A stretch of 64,000 nt of DNA from Shewanella gelidii (GTDB lineage Bacteria; Pseudomonadota; Gammaproteobacteria; Enterobacterales; Shewanellaceae): contig NZ_BMPZ01000004.1 of NCBI RefSeq assembly GCF_014647855.1, positions 124,001 through 188,000 of the forward strand, written 5' to 3'. Of this stretch, positions 18,577-28,677 are shown piece after piece. The position numbers and the translations under genes were made by a program. Below the pieces are notes generated by a model. The model did not search any database and was not told where the DNA came from. It saw nothing but the letters and a program-made list of their open reading frames with translations. Positions within the stretch are counted from its first letter, which is position 1. Every line of letters begins with the position of its first letter.

Positions 18577-20049
18577 TTGCTCAATGATACCGAATTTGCA
18601 TCTTTGTTCTCCGCGAGTATTGGTGAAGACTATCGTCTTGCCAAAAGCTATGTTCATGATGTCCCGACACAGACATTACTGCGCGTGCGCAGTATTTGCC
18701 ATCGCCTTACCCAATTAATTGCAGAGCAGCAGCGGCTAGAGCTAGATAGCCCGAACTTATTTGATCGCATTGAGCGTCTAAATCAGCAGCGTGTTATTGA
18801 TGCTCGTATTGCGCGAAAACTGCATAAGCTTCGCGCTGGCGGTAACCGTGGTGCTCACCCCGAGAAGTTCCACCTCACCCTGACGCAATTAATCGAATTA
18901 GCACAGAAATCCATCGCTGATTTACTGCTCGTATTAGAGCAAGTCTCTACACTATGTATCGCCAAATCATCCCCTGATTATTTGTTTGTTCCATTTGATG
19001 TTATCGCAGGTCGAGACCTGTGTTATCGCGCCGTTATGGAGGCTGACGTAGAAGCGCAGTATCTTGTCGGGATGTCGCTGAAGTCGAAGGCGCTATTGCT
19101 AAAAGAGCAAGCGCAAATCATAGAGCAGCAGCAAAGCTTAGACGGCGATACGCATACGCAAGCCAGTGAAAACAGCTTGAATGCGCAGGTAGAAGCAAGC
19201 TTTGAACAAGCGGCATATTGGTTTTCAACAGCCAGTCATCGTCATCCTCGTGCACAATTTGAGTATGGTGTGTGTTTGCTGCATGGCTATGGTGTCAAGC
19301 AAGATGTGATTACCGGAGAGCATTTGATTGCATCAGCTGCAGCGCAGCGTGTTGATCAAGCAATGGCATTGTTAGGATATTTTTATCTTGTGGGGAGCGA
19401 AACCCTTGCGCAGGATCTAGGGCAAGCCAAGGTGTTTTTACTGCAAGCCGCTGAGTTGGATGTGGCCGAAGCGATGGCAAATCTAGGTGTGTACTATTAT
19501 CAGCGCCAAGCATTGTCAGAGAGCTTTTTGTGGATCCAAAAGGCTGCGCAAGCAGGTTACCCACATTCTCAATTCCATTTAGCTTTGATGCTTGCCAGTG
19601 GCGAAGGATGCGATGTGGATTTGCAAGCAAGCCAAGTGTGGATGCAAGAGGCCGCAGTACAAGGCCAAGTCGATGCCATGCTTCATGTGGCGACACAGAT
19701 ATTAGATGGTGCCGCCAATGAATCAGAAGAACCTAAGCATTTAAGCAAGCAGCTTAGTGTGAAAGATGCAGAGCGATATCTGCAGCAGGCTATCCAATAT
19801 GAGTACAATGTGCCGGCAATGATTGAGTTGAGTATTGCGTTGGCTGATGGCGTGCTTGGGCGAATCGATGTGGTTGGTTCTGCTGCGCTATTGGTTCTTG
19901 CAAAAAACCATGCGACGGCTGAAGAGTTAGAAGTTATTCGTCCGTTATGGGACTCGCTGTCCCTGCAAGTTGAGCAGGTGCAGCAGATAACCCTTGATCC
20001 TGAACAGTTAAAATCCCTTACACGAGCCCAAGAGCTATTGAAAGCCTGA
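18577..20049 (+). CDS. DUF4145 / Sel1-repeat protein
   Basis: About 490 residues. The first 130 resemble the DUF4145 domain (LRVRSICHRLTQLIAEQ and GGNRGAHPEKF); residues 150-390 hold four to five Sel1-type TPR repeats (AQFEYGVCLLHGYGVKQD, AMALLGYFYLVGSE, AMANLGVYYYQ, SQFHLALMLASGEGCDVD, AMLHVATQIL). It is a probable cytosolic scaffold for protein contacts. There is no in-frame ATG near the beginning; a TTG at 18577 with AGAGGGA seven bases upstream is the best start, with another TTG at 18556 possible. Confidence 0.78.
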   Translation: MLNDTEFASLFSASIGEDYRLAKSYVHDVPTQTLLRVRSICHRLTQLIAEQQRLELDSPNLFDRIERLNQQRVIDARIARKLHKLRAGGNRGAHPEKFHLTLTQLIELAQKSIADLLLVLEQVSTLCIAKSSPDYLFVPFDVIAGRDLCYRAVMEADVEAQYLVGMSLKSKALLLKEQAQIIEQQQSLDGDTHTQASENSLNAQVEASFEQAAYWFSTASHRHPRAQFEYGVCLLHGYGVKQDVITGEHLIASAAAQRVDQAMALLGYFYLVGSETLAQDLGQAKVFLLQAAELDVAEAMANLGVYYYQRQALSESFLWIQKAAQAGYPHSQFHLALMLASGEGCDVDLQASQVWMQEAAVQGQVDAMLHVATQILDGAANESEEPKHLSKQLSVKDAERYLQQAIQYEYNVPAMIELSIALADGVLGRIDVVGSAALLVLAKNHATAEELEVIRPLWDSLSLQVEQVQQITLDPEQLKSLTRAQELLKA

Positions 20050-20067
20050 GATTAACCGCGGGTCTCA

Positions 20068-20397
20068 TTATGCATTGGGATCGTGCTCAAAGGTTTGACC
20101 TTGACGCTGTTTTGGCGTGAATCCATCCCGCTCAAAGGGCGTCGGCGGCAATTCATCATCGACTTGAGATTGACGAAAGGTTTCTTGCGCTTGATGAAAC
20201 TGGTTCATTTTTTGTTTCAAATAAACTCGTCCAAAAAGGCTTAAAATCAAAAAGCTTATCGCGCCAAATAATAACAAAAATGGCAATGCGATCAGCGCTA
20301 AAATAATAATACAAAGACCAAGAATAAAAGCTAAAGAGCCCTTTATCCCCGTAAACCTTTGCAGTAGTAAATTGCGCCTGAAATGGTGATTAATCAT
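20068..20397 (-). CDS. small membrane protein of unknown function
   Basis: A 109-residue protein with a basic N-terminus, one long hydrophobic region (about residues 18-50, probably two helices) and a polar proline-rich C-terminal tail. The start at 20397 has GAGG nearby upstream; a longer frame to 20454 lacks such a site. I do not recognise a family. It converges with the Sel1-repeat gene and stands alone. Confidence 0.6.
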   Translation of the reverse strand: MINHHFRRNLLLQRFTGIKGSLAFILGLCIIILALIALPFLLLFGAISFLILSLFGRVYLKQKMNQFHQAQETFRQSQVDDELPPTPFERDGFTPKQRQGQTFEHDPNA

Positions 20398-20634
20398 GAC
20401 GACCTCAGCATTTTGATGATTCCTAAGTTTGACAATAATTGCAGAAAAAATCATCTTAATTGATTAAGTTTTTTCTAACTAAATGTTTCAACACAAACAT
20501 TGCAGCGATAAAGAGGCATGAAAGTTGATTTAACCCGGTTATCTATCTCGCTTCAAGTCTCACGCTGGTTAATTATTATACATCGGCCAACCTTTCCAAA
20601 AACTGAATCATATCTGCATGACTATTCGTTTTGA

Positions 20635-21585
20635 TCAGCCCTCCCCGATACTGTCGCAGATCACCTGTCGAATCCATTGATGGCCGGGATCTTCATGATC
20701 CCTTTGATGCCAAAGCAGCACATAGGCAAAGGAGCAAAATTCCATCGGCAAAGGTAACTCAACCACGGGGTAGAGCTTTTTAGTTTGCTGAGCAAACTTT
20801 GAGGGGACAGTAAAAATAAGATCGGTATGAGCACAAACGGAAATTGCACTGTAGAAGTCAGGTACGATGGTGCTGAGTTGGCGATTGTGCCCCGATTCTG
20901 CCAAAAAGTAGTCTAACGACCACCAGTTACGGTTTTCACAGCGTGCTTGTACGTGAGCCAGTTGTAAATATTGCTCTAGGTTCCACCCTCCTTGTTCTAC
21001 AACTTTTAAAATGGGGTGTCCTTTTCGGACGAGACACACTTGATGGTCGTTGAATAAGGTTTGATGGTGAATTCCTTCTGGAAGGCGGCTAATTTGTACA
21101 TCTGATAGTGGCTGAATGTCTCTACCGGCAATAGCAAAGTCGAGTTGCCCTTGTACCAAGTCTTGCATCGAGTGCTCGTTCCAAACATAAGCATGCAAGC
21201 GAATATTTGGCGCATTTGATAACAGCGGCCCGATAAAGCGGGGCAGCGACGTTTCATAAATCGTTTCTTGGGTGGCAAAAGAAAAATGCCGCTGGCTTTG
21301 CGACATCACAAAGCTGGCGGGTTGGGTTAACTGATAAAGGCTTTGTAGGATTTGCGGTAATTTCTCTTTTAGTTGCAATGCGTGGGCAGTTGGCCTTAAG
21401 CCATGTGCTGTGCGTTGAAATAGGGGGTCGTCAAGGATCTCTCGCAGTCGGTTTAAACTTTTACTAATTGCTGACTGGCTTAAATTCAAACGGTTGGCCG
21501 CACGTGTCACACTATTTTCTTCCAATAGGATTTGTAGAGTCACAAGTAGGTTGAGATCAATTTTTGCTAAACTATCTAAGTTCAT
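20635..21585 (-). CDS. LysR-family transcriptional regulator
   Basis: A 316-residue LysR-type regulator. The helix-turn-helix region is LLEENSVTRAANRLNLSQSA followed by ISKSLNRLREIL (about residues 19-50), and a LysR effector-binding domain follows. It is divergent from the Bcr/CflA transporter gene 113 bases away, so it most likely regulates that transporter and itself from the shared intergenic region. Confidence 0.92.
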   Translation of the reverse strand: MNLDSLAKIDLNLLVTLQILLEENSVTRAANRLNLSQSAISKSLNRLREILDDPLFQRTAHGLRPTAHALQLKEKLPQILQSLYQLTQPASFVMSQSQRHFSFATQETIYETSLPRFIGPLLSNAPNIRLHAYVWNEHSMQDLVQGQLDFAIAGRDIQPLSDVQISRLPEGIHHQTLFNDHQVCLVRKGHPILKVVEQGGWNLEQYLQLAHVQARCENRNWWSLDYFLAESGHNRQLSTIVPDFYSAISVCAHTDLIFTVPSKFAQQTKKLYPVVELPLPMEFCSFAYVLLWHQRDHEDPGHQWIRQVICDSIGEG

Positions 21586-21698
21586 CAGATATTCCTCAGA
21601 AGAAATTTGATATCAACTTTATACCATTTCTGTTCATACCTCGAGTGCGATAAAATTGTTCTAATCCTCGTATTTCGTTTCAAGTGAGCAAAGCATTC

Positions 21699-22901
21699 AT
21701 GCGCGTTAATTTTCTTTTTCTGCTGATGGTGATGGTGGTATTGAGCCCGCTTGCCATTGATATTTATTTGCCGTCGATGCCTGTGATGGCGCAAGAGTTT
21801 GCCGTGTCTGCGGCTGAAATCCAATCCACCCTCGTCCTCTTCCTATTTTCAATGGGTGTTGGGCAAATCCTAATTGGCCCACTTGCTGACAAATTTGGTC
21901 GTCGACCTGTCGCTCTCGCGGGTATTGGCTTGTACATTTTAAGTAGCGCTCTTGCGGTTTTTGCGCTGGAATTTAGTTGGTTACAACTTGCACGGGTGTT
22001 GCAGGGCTTGGCGGCCTGTGCCACTTCTATTGTTGTATTCAGCGCGGTTCGAGATAGCTTTACTGCCAAGGATAGCGCCAAGATATATAGCTACCTCAAT
22101 GGTGCAATCTGTGTCATCCCCGCACTGGCACCCACCTTAGGTGGCTTATTGGCACTGCAGTTTGGTTGGCGCTCCACATTTTTGTTCATGATGGGTTATG
22201 GTCTGATCGCTCTACTGTTTGTTAGTCGTTTTTTCCGTGAAACCAAACCGAGCACAACGATAGTACAAAAGGGCTTGTATCGCTGGTCTCAATATCGCCC
22301 TGTGGTGAGTAACGGTCACTTTATGTTTTATGCTACGGCTTGTATGACAGGTATGGCCGCGATTGTTTGTTATGTGTCGTATTCGCCGATGTGGTTAATC
22401 GACCATTTAGGGGTTTCAGAATTAGCCTTTAGTGGCTTATTTGGACTAAATGCGTTTGTAAATGCACTCGCTTGTTTTGTTGCACCGCTTATCATCCGTC
22501 GGCTCGGTAATCGTCGTTCGGTAATTGTGTCTTTAACTGCAATGGTTTTTTCGGGTGTGTGTCAAGTGCTTGCTCAGTGGTTTGGTCCTCAGTCAGGCAT
22601 GGCGGCTGCCTTTAGCTTTATGCTGCCAATGATGCTGTTGTGTATTGGTTTTGCATTGTTGCTTGGGCCTGCGACGACGATGGCATTAGCTGGATTTGGA
22701 GAGCGTGCCGGAACTGCGACCGCCATGCTTGGCTTTATTCAAATGAGTGGTGCATCCTTCTTGGCTGGCCTTGTACAATTAAGTGACTTGACGGCACCGT
22801 TTGCAGTAACGCTTGTGATGGTGTCTTTAGCAACTTTGCTGCTGGTTATGATGTGTTTCCGTGGCCTCAATCATTGGCACCAAGAACAATTTGCACATTA
22901 A
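21699..22901 (+). CDS. Bcr/CflA-family multidrug efflux MFS transporter
   Basis: A 400-residue major facilitator with twelve hydrophobic segments. The first helix has the Bcr/CflA signature LSPLAIDIYLPSMPVMA; loop 2-3 has the MFS motif A, GPLADKFGRRP; helix 5 region contains ALAPTLGGLLA. It would export drugs or metabolites by proton antiport. The ATG at 21699 sits right before the first helix; a GTG at 21684 is an alternative, neither with a strong ribosome site. Divergent from the LysR gene. Confidence 0.88.
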   Translation: MRVNFLFLLMVMVVLSPLAIDIYLPSMPVMAQEFAVSAAEIQSTLVLFLFSMGVGQILIGPLADKFGRRPVALAGIGLYILSSALAVFALEFSWLQLARVLQGLAACATSIVVFSAVRDSFTAKDSAKIYSYLNGAICVIPALAPTLGGLLALQFGWRSTFLFMMGYGLIALLFVSRFFRETKPSTTIVQKGLYRWSQYRPVVSNGHFMFYATACMTGMAAIVCYVSYSPMWLIDHLGVSELAFSGLFGLNAFVNALACFVAPLIIRRLGNRRSVIVSLTAMVFSGVCQVLAQWFGPQSGMAAAFSFMLPMMLLCIGFALLLGPATTMALAGFGERAGTATAMLGFIQMSGASFLAGLVQLSDLTAPFAVTLVMVSLATLLLVMMCFRGLNHWHQEQFAH

Positions 22902-23038
22902 ATTCAACTCAGTACAACTCTACATTGATGTGATGGGCAAGCGGCTATTTAGTCAGTGGTAGATCCGAGTTAAACTGGTAAAACAAAGGCAGCGGCGAGC
23001 AGTAACCAACTCGCTGTTTTGTTTGCGAACTACTGTGA

Positions 23039-23677
23039 ATGAATCATATTGCCAAATGTTGTTTATCCAAGAAGAGAAAGCCCGTGTCTCGTGTGATTTG
23101 CGCTCAATGCCATTACCCTCAATCTGCTTGTGTATGCAGTGCGATTCGCCATCTAGAAATAGAGTCTCGCCTCATTGTTATGCAGCATCCTTCTGAGGTG
23201 GGGCATGCCAAGAATAGCGTTCGTTTAATGCAGTTGGTGATCCCTAAGCTTGAGGTTGTCGTGGGAGAAACTGCGGATGATTTTGCGAGCCTTCAACAAT
23301 CGATTCAAGCGCAGACATCGCAAACATATTTGCTGTACCCTTCTGATCAAAGCTCAAGTGTGAATGAGGCCAAACCACATCGCGGCAGCTCATTTATTTT
23401 ATTAGATGGGACTTGGCGAAAAGCGTTTCGGATGTTGCAGCTTAACCCGTGGCTTATGAAATTACCGGCTTTGCACTTGGATCTGCATCATGCCTCGAAT
23501 TACCGGATCCGAAAATCTAGCCGTCCCGATAGCTTATCAACTTTAGAAGCTGCGGCATTAACCCTTGGCGCTGCAGAGCCAGAGGCCGATATTTCTGCAC
23601 TTTATCAAGCCTTTGACGCCATGATTGAACAACGTTTAAACTCAATGCCGAGTCATGTCCGATCCAGATACTCTTAA
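23039..23677 (+). CDS. DTW-domain protein, probable tRNA-uridine aminocarboxypropyltransferase
   Basis: A 212-residue DTW-domain protein. It has an N-terminal cysteine cluster (CAQCHYPQSACVC, about residues 21-33), the segment MQHPSEVGHAKNSVRLMQL, and the motif LLDGTWRKAFRM near residue 122. Family members such as TapT transfer the aminocarboxypropyl group of SAM to tRNA uridine 47. The ATG at 23039 has a poor ribosome site; a GTG at 23084 with AGAG upstream is a possible shorter start. Confidence 0.85.
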   Translation: MNHIAKCCLSKKRKPVSRVICAQCHYPQSACVCSAIRHLEIESRLIVMQHPSEVGHAKNSVRLMQLVIPKLEVVVGETADDFASLQQSIQAQTSQTYLLYPSDQSSSVNEAKPHRGSSFILLDGTWRKAFRMLQLNPWLMKLPALHLDLHHASNYRIRKSSRPDSLSTLEAAALTLGAAEPEADISALYQAFDAMIEQRLNSMPSHVRSRYS

Positions 23678-23761
23678 ATACTCATCATTGACTGAGAAAT
23701 GGGAAACTGGGATTGTGATTTTTTGTATGCACGTGGGTCAACGTATTTGGAGGATCAAGTT

Positions 23762-24268
23762 ATGGCGCATTTCCGTTGCCAGTCGCTTCGTAAGAAAAAC
23801 CTAATTTGCGTCTATAAACATTGGACTGCCAAGATTTGCTTGCCTTTCGTTATTGTGGCTTTAATAGCCAGCCTGCCAACGGCCAATGCTCAAGATGTGA
23901 GTGCCGAAAAACAGTTAAATGACTCCCGTCATGTAAACCGCATCGGTCAACAAAACAGTAGAGAGCAACCCAAAGCCAAAGTTCGGCTTAAACCGAAGAT
24001 GACCTTAAGCCCCAAAGTGAATCAAGCGCAGCAAAAATCTCAGCAAGTGGAGGCCGAGCAATTACAAAAAGCACGGGCAGCCGCAGCGGAAACCCAGAAG
24101 CGAGAACGTGAAGTGTTAGAACGGCAACAGCACGGTGACTGGCAACAAGAACAAGCAGACAAAGCACAAGCTCACTTTGACGAGCGTAGACGTCGCGAGC
24201 AAAAGTATTTACAAGAAGCCAAATCTGCAGCCAAGCAATCGCGAAAAATCCCCAAGTCAAAAGACTAA
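23762..24268 (+). CDS. exported, highly charged coiled-coil protein of unknown function
   Basis: A 168-residue protein with a signal peptide (hydrophobic core FVIVALIASLPTANA, cleavage likely after ANA near residue 40) and a very polar mature part rich in Gln, Lys, Glu and Arg, predicted to be one long helix (QQKSQQVEAEQLQKARAAAA and following). The start at 23762 is preceded by GGAGG with 8-base spacing. No family is recognised; it sits between the DTW gene and a methyltransferase gene. Confidence 0.7.
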   Translation: MAHFRCQSLRKKNLICVYKHWTAKICLPFVIVALIASLPTANAQDVSAEKQLNDSRHVNRIGQQNSREQPKAKVRLKPKMTLSPKVNQAQQKSQQVEAEQLQKARAAAAETQKREREVLERQQHGDWQQEQADKAQAHFDERRRREQKYLQEAKSAAKQSRKIPKSKD

Positions 24269-24331
24269 TGGGTTGGTACAGCACGCCGCCGAGTCTATAA
24301 TATTGGCTGAAAATCCAAATTTGAGGCTCTT

Positions 24332-24970
24332 GTGGAAACTTGTCCCCTGTGCGCTAGCCAAAAAGTAAGACCCTATTTTCAAGAAAAACATCGAGACTAT
24401 GTGCAGTGCCAATGCTGCGATTTAGTTTGGGTTCCTCAAGTCTTTCATTTAACTGCCGATGAAGAGAAAGCTGCTTATGATCATCATCAAAATGATCCGG
24501 CAGATTTGGGTTACCGACGTTTCTTGTCTCGCGCAGTTGAGCCGTTATTCAGCACACTTGCAAAAGAGAAGAAGGGCCTAGATTTTGGATGCGGTCCGGG
24601 TCCAACAATTAGTGTTATGGCTGCCGAAGTTGGGCTGGAGATGGAGAACTATGATCTCTATTACCAGCATCAACCCGAGTTGCTGACACGCCAATATGAC
24701 TTCATCACCATGACAGAAGTGATTGAGCATATATATCAGGCAAACGCGGTACTTACCCAACTTGATCGAATGTTAGCCGCGGGTGGTGTGTTAGCTATAA
24801 TGACGAAGCGAGTATTGAGTCAGGAGGCGTTTGCAACTTGGCATTACAAACATGATTTGACGCATATTGTATTCTATTCAAATGCAACATTTGAATGGAT
24901 TGCTAAGCAGTTTAACTGGCGCTTAGAGTTTGTTGCGAATGATGTGGTTTACTTCCACAAATATCAATAA
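24332..24970 (+). CDS. zinc-ribbon class I SAM-dependent methyltransferase
   Basis: A 212-residue protein starting at a GTG. An N-terminal zinc ribbon (CPLC ... CQCC, residues 4-32) precedes a Rossmann methyltransferase domain with the SAM loop LDFGCGPGPT (about residue 85) and a motif II/III region ITMTEVIEHI. The architecture resembles the methyltransferase-12/23 families acting on small molecules or proteins; the substrate is unknown. GAGG lies a few bases upstream of the start. Confidence 0.82.
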   Translation: METCPLCASQKVRPYFQEKHRDYVQCQCCDLVWVPQVFHLTADEEKAAYDHHQNDPADLGYRRFLSRAVEPLFSTLAKEKKGLDFGCGPGPTISVMAAEVGLEMENYDLYYQHQPELLTRQYDFITMTEVIEHIYQANAVLTQLDRMLAAGGVLAIMTKRVLSQEAFATWHYKHDLTHIVFYSNATFEWIAKQFNWRLEFVANDVVYFHKYQ

Positions 24971-25176
24971 ATGATCTAAATGTTGGTTTTTGTCATGAAT
25001 TGTTACAAAAAGCCAAATTATTGACGCTTCTTATGGACTATATAGCTGAATTACATATGTTTTGATGCATTTTGTGGTTTTTGTTGATGTAGGTCATAAG
25101 ACTGGGTTTCTGCACGTAACGCCCCCTGCCTATTATGCTATTTTAAATAAGTCAATCTCAAAAATAGGGGCGAACG

Positions 25177-27066
25177 ATGAGTGCCAGAATCAAACTCATG
25201 TTATCAATCGGAGCGTTAATTACGACAATTATTGTTGTGTTATCTAGCTTGGGTTATTACCAAATCGATGAATCTTCAACGCGTGATTATCGTAGTAAGT
25301 TATCAAACAAGTCATTCCTAATTTCTAAAGCGATTGAAGGAAAGGTCGAAGGATATTTTGGCGCATTGGAAAGCGTTCGTACTGCCCTGAGTGTTGAGCA
25401 AGGTGAAGTTGTCATCAATGATAAAGTGATTGAGCAACTGGTGAAAAGTAAAGAGCGGATGCAAGTGCTGAACTTCTTTATTGGTCTTCCGACAGGTGTG
25501 ACTTATGCCGCGGCAACCAACGGCCTTATTCCTAATTTCAACGCGAAAGAGAAAAAGCGTGAGTGGTTCCTCAGTGGAATGACCGGCGCACCGCGAACGG
25601 TTACCAATCCATTTATGGCGACCACAGGCGATTTGACCATGGCGATTGTGGTGCCGATGAAGCAAAACGGCCAAGTGATTGCGGTGATTGGAATGAGCTT
25701 GAAAATGAGCGACATTACCGAATATGTGAATCAACTTTCTCCTGAAAAGAACATCTTTGTTGCACGTGAAGATGGCTTCTTAGTTGCGGCGGCCTACGCT
25801 GATTATGTCGGTAAAAACCTCTTCGAGCTTCGTCCGAGCTACCGCAAATATGCCAATGAAACTACCAGTGAACACTCATATTCGACGCCGGACAAAGGTG
25901 ATTTCTTTGTGGTGCAGCAAAAGATTGCTTCATTAGGCTGGACCGTATGGGCATGGGCAAAACAGACTGATATCGATGCGACGTCAAATACGGCTGTTAA
26001 AACCAATGCAATCGCTGGGATTTTCTTTATCTTGATTGGTGCGGCAGGCGTTTATGTGTTGATCACCAAACTGATGTATGTCCCGATTGGTGGCGAGCCA
26101 AAAGAGATTGAAATTCTTGTTGATCGCATCGCCAGCGGTGACTTAACCCACATCCCAACCCTTGATGATAAGAGTAGCGGTGTTTACCGCTCCACGGTCA
26201 CGATGGCCAATAGTCTGAAGCGAATTATTTCGGATATCAATGAGTCATCGACTCAGCTGACTCAGGTATCAAGTCAACTTGGCGAGTCTTCTGACAAAGT
26301 TGATACATCTTCGCAGTCGCAAATGGCACAACTTGAACAGGTTGCAACAGCCATGAATGAAATGACCGCGACGGTGGCTGAAGTTGCACAAAATGCCGTT
26401 GAAGCCTCAAGCTCATCTGATGGTGCAAGCCAAAGTGCGCAGGTCGGTTTAGGTGTTGTGGGGCAAATGAACCAAGAAATCACCAAGCTGGTGGATGATA
26501 TTGGTCAGGTGCAAGAAGTTATTTCGAATGTGCATACCGAAACAGAAAATGTCGGTGGCATTTTAGATGTGATCCGCGGTATTGCAGATCAAACAAACCT
26601 ACTGGCGCTCAATGCGGCGATTGAAGCGGCTCGTGCTGGTGAGCATGGCCGAGGCTTCGCTGTTGTAGCCGATGAAGTTCGTACCCTCGCGACCAAGACC
26701 CAAGAAAGCACCAACGAAATCCAATCTATGATTGAGGAGCTACAAGCACAAGCTTCTCGCTCGGTTGGTTTAATGACTGAGAATGCCAATAGTGCAGGTC
26801 AAACATTGGATAAATCAGCAGAAGCTAGTAATGCGATCGAGCAGATTGACCAAGAAATTCGCACCATTCAAGACATGAACAATCAAATTGCAACTGCAGC
26901 GGAAGAACAATCAAGCGTTGCAGCTGAAATTAATGAAAACGTAGTGAGTGTGAATGACTTGGCAGCAAGTACCGCAGAAGATGTACAAGAAAATGTGCGT
27001 ACAGCTTCAGACTTGAACGCGATGGCAAACCGCCTACGTGATGCCATCAGTATGTTTAAGGTCTAG
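25177..27066 (+). CDS. methyl-accepting chemotaxis protein with Cache sensor domain
   Basis: A 629-residue chemoreceptor. The first membrane helix is at about residues 8-28 ([20 protein letters not shown]); a periplasmic double-Cache-like ligand domain spans about 35-275; a second helix ([19 protein letters not shown], about 280-300) leads through a HAMP-like linker to the MCP signalling domain with tip [19 protein letters not shown]. The ligand is probably a small molecule such as an amino or organic acid, but this cannot be told from sequence. The ribosome site AGGGG precedes ATG; monocistronic with its own terminator. Confidence 0.93.
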   Translation: MSARIKLMLSIGALITTIIVVLSSLGYYQIDESSTRDYRSKLSNKSFLISKAIEGKVEGYFGALESVRTALSVEQGEVVINDKVIEQLVKSKERMQVLNFFIGLPTGVTYAAATNGLIPNFNAKEKKREWFLSGMTGAPRTVTNPFMATTGDLTMAIVVPMKQNGQVIAVIGMSLKMSDITEYVNQLSPEKNIFVAREDGFLVAAAYADYVGKNLFELRPSYRKYANETTSEHSYSTPDKGDFFVVQQKIASLGWTVWAWAKQTDIDATSNTAVKTNAIAGIFFILIGAAGVYVLITKLMYVPIGGEPKEIEILVDRIASGDLTHIPTLDDKSSGVYRSTVTMANSLKRIISDINESSTQLTQVSSQLGESSDKVDTSSQSQMAQLEQVATAMNEMTATVAEVAQNAVEASSSSDGASQSAQVGLGVVGQMNQEITKLVDDIGQVQEVISNVHTETENVGGILDVIRGIADQTNLLALNAAIEAARAGEHGRGFAVVADEVRTLATKTQESTNEIQSMIEELQAQASRSVGLMTENANSAGQTLDKSAEASNAIEQIDQEIRTIQDMNNQIATAAEEQSSVAAEINENVVSVNDLAASTAEDVQENVRTASDLNAMANRLRDAISMFKV

Positions 27067-27110
27067 TGCCTTGATGTACTCATGATTCAATCATGATTGA
27101 CATACAAATC

Positions 27111-27137
27111 GCCCTAGCATTTCGCTAGGGCTTTTTT
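27111..27137 (+). terminator. rho-independent terminator
   Basis: GCCCTAGC - ATTTC - GCTAGGGC hairpin followed by TTTTTT, 44 bases after the chemoreceptor stop. Confidence 0.92.
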
Positions 27138-27348
27138 ATGGCAGCATGCGGTATCACACCCTCTTACAAATCATTGGTTCCTAAACTTGTTTATCACTTG
27201 ATTTATTTTACCTTTTGCACTGTTATATGATGCCAATGATTCTGCCGTCAATTGTGACCATGTTGCAGTTGAAGCGACTGACGACCAAAGGATATTTGGC
27301 GCAGGAAGCGACGGGAAAAGAGTTTAAAAATCAACAAGGAGCACAACC

Positions 27349-28677
27349 ATGAAGCGCAAGCTATCGGCATGGCTACTGACTATAGGCATGATGATGTCGC
27401 ACCCAGTTTTGGCCACAAGCGCCGAAGACATCAAGAGCTTTACGCTCGAAAACGGAATGAAAATTATGGTCTTGGAAGATGCGTCAATCCCCAACGCCAA
27501 TATGTATCTTTTCTGGAAGGTCGGCTCTCGTAATGAAGTGCCGGGCATCACCGGCATTTCGCATTTCTTTGAGCACATGATGTTTAACGGCTCTAAAAAA
27601 TTCGGCCCCAAAATGTTTGACCGCACCATGGAGGCGGCAGGTGGCGCAAATAACGCCTATACCACTGAAAATCTAACGGTTTATACCGACTGGTTCCCAG
27701 CCGCAGCCCTTGAAACTATTTTCGATTTAGAAGCGGACCGAATCCAGTATCTGGATATTAATGCCGATATGGTTGAAAGCGAGCGTGGCGTGGTTGCCTC
27801 GGAGCGAACCACCGGTCTAGAAAATTCAAACTGGCGCACTTTGATGGAAGAAGTCAAAGGTGTTGCTTTTAGAGCACACCCTTATAGCTGGTCAGTGATT
27901 GGTCATGAGTCCGATATCAATGCTTGGACGCTTGAAGATTTGGTGCAATACCATAAGACCTACTATGCGCCAAACAATGCCGTAGTGGTTATTGCTGGTG
28001 ATGTAAAACTCGCAGAAGTAAAAGCACTGGCCGATCAATATTTCGCGCCTATTCCGGCTCAAACACCACCGAAAGCAGTAAAGACTGTAGAGCCTTTACA
28101 AAAAGGTGAGCGCCGCGTCTTTGTGCAAAAAACCTCTGCAAGCACGCCAAACATTATGCTGGCTTACCATGTGCCTGCAACCAGCCATCAAGACTATTAT
28201 GCGTTAGATTTATTGGCTTCAATATTAAGTGAAGGCAACAGCTCTCGCTTGTACCAAGGCTTGGTGGACAAGCAGTTGGCGTTAAGCGCTGATACGTATA
28301 TGCCAATGTCATTTGACCCCAACTTGTTCTACGTGATGGGCGTGGCTAGCCCTGGTGTGGACGCTAAGCAAGTTGAGTTGGCTCTAATTGAACAAATTAA
28401 TCGAGTTGCTCGTGATGGTGTGGCGGCAGATGAACTTGAGAAAGTGAAGAATATTAAGCTGATGGATTTTTATCGCAAGATGGAAACTATTAATGGCAAA
28501 GCCAATACGGTTGGCACCTACGAATTATTCTTTGGTAGCTTTGAACAACTATTTAATGCACCTGAGGCATTCAATCTTGTTACTCCAGAAGATATACAGC
28601 GGGTTGCGCAAACTTATTTACGTAAATCGAACCGTACTGTCGGTGTACTTGCAGCAAAAGAGGAGAGCGACAAATGA
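27349..28677 (+). CDS. M16 family zinc metallopeptidase, catalytic member
   Basis: A 442-residue exported insulinase/pitrilysin-family peptidase. A signal peptide (LSAWLLTIGMMMSHPVLA) covers the first 23 or so residues. The inverted zinc motif HFFEH (within ISHFFEHMMFNG) is near residue 68, and the downstream zinc-ligand Glu lies in VESERGVVASERT. It should degrade periplasmic oligopeptides. AAGGAG precedes the ATG. Its stop overlaps the start of the next M16 gene by four bases (ATGA), so the two subunits are probably made together as a heterodimer. Confidence 0.92.
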   Translation: MKRKLSAWLLTIGMMMSHPVLATSAEDIKSFTLENGMKIMVLEDASIPNANMYLFWKVGSRNEVPGITGISHFFEHMMFNGSKKFGPKMFDRTMEAAGGANNAYTTENLTVYTDWFPAAALETIFDLEADRIQYLDINADMVESERGVVASERTTGLENSNWRTLMEEVKGVAFRAHPYSWSVIGHESDINAWTLEDLVQYHKTYYAPNNAVVVIAGDVKLAEVKALADQYFAPIPAQTPPKAVKTVEPLQKGERRVFVQKTSASTPNIMLAYHVPATSHQDYYALDLLASILSEGNSSRLYQGLVDKQLALSADTYMPMSFDPNLFYVMGVASPGVDAKQVELALIEQINRVARDGVAADELEKVKNIKLMDFYRKMETINGKANTVGTYELFFGSFEQLFNAPEAFNLVTPEDIQRVAQTYLRKSNRTVGVLAAKEESDK

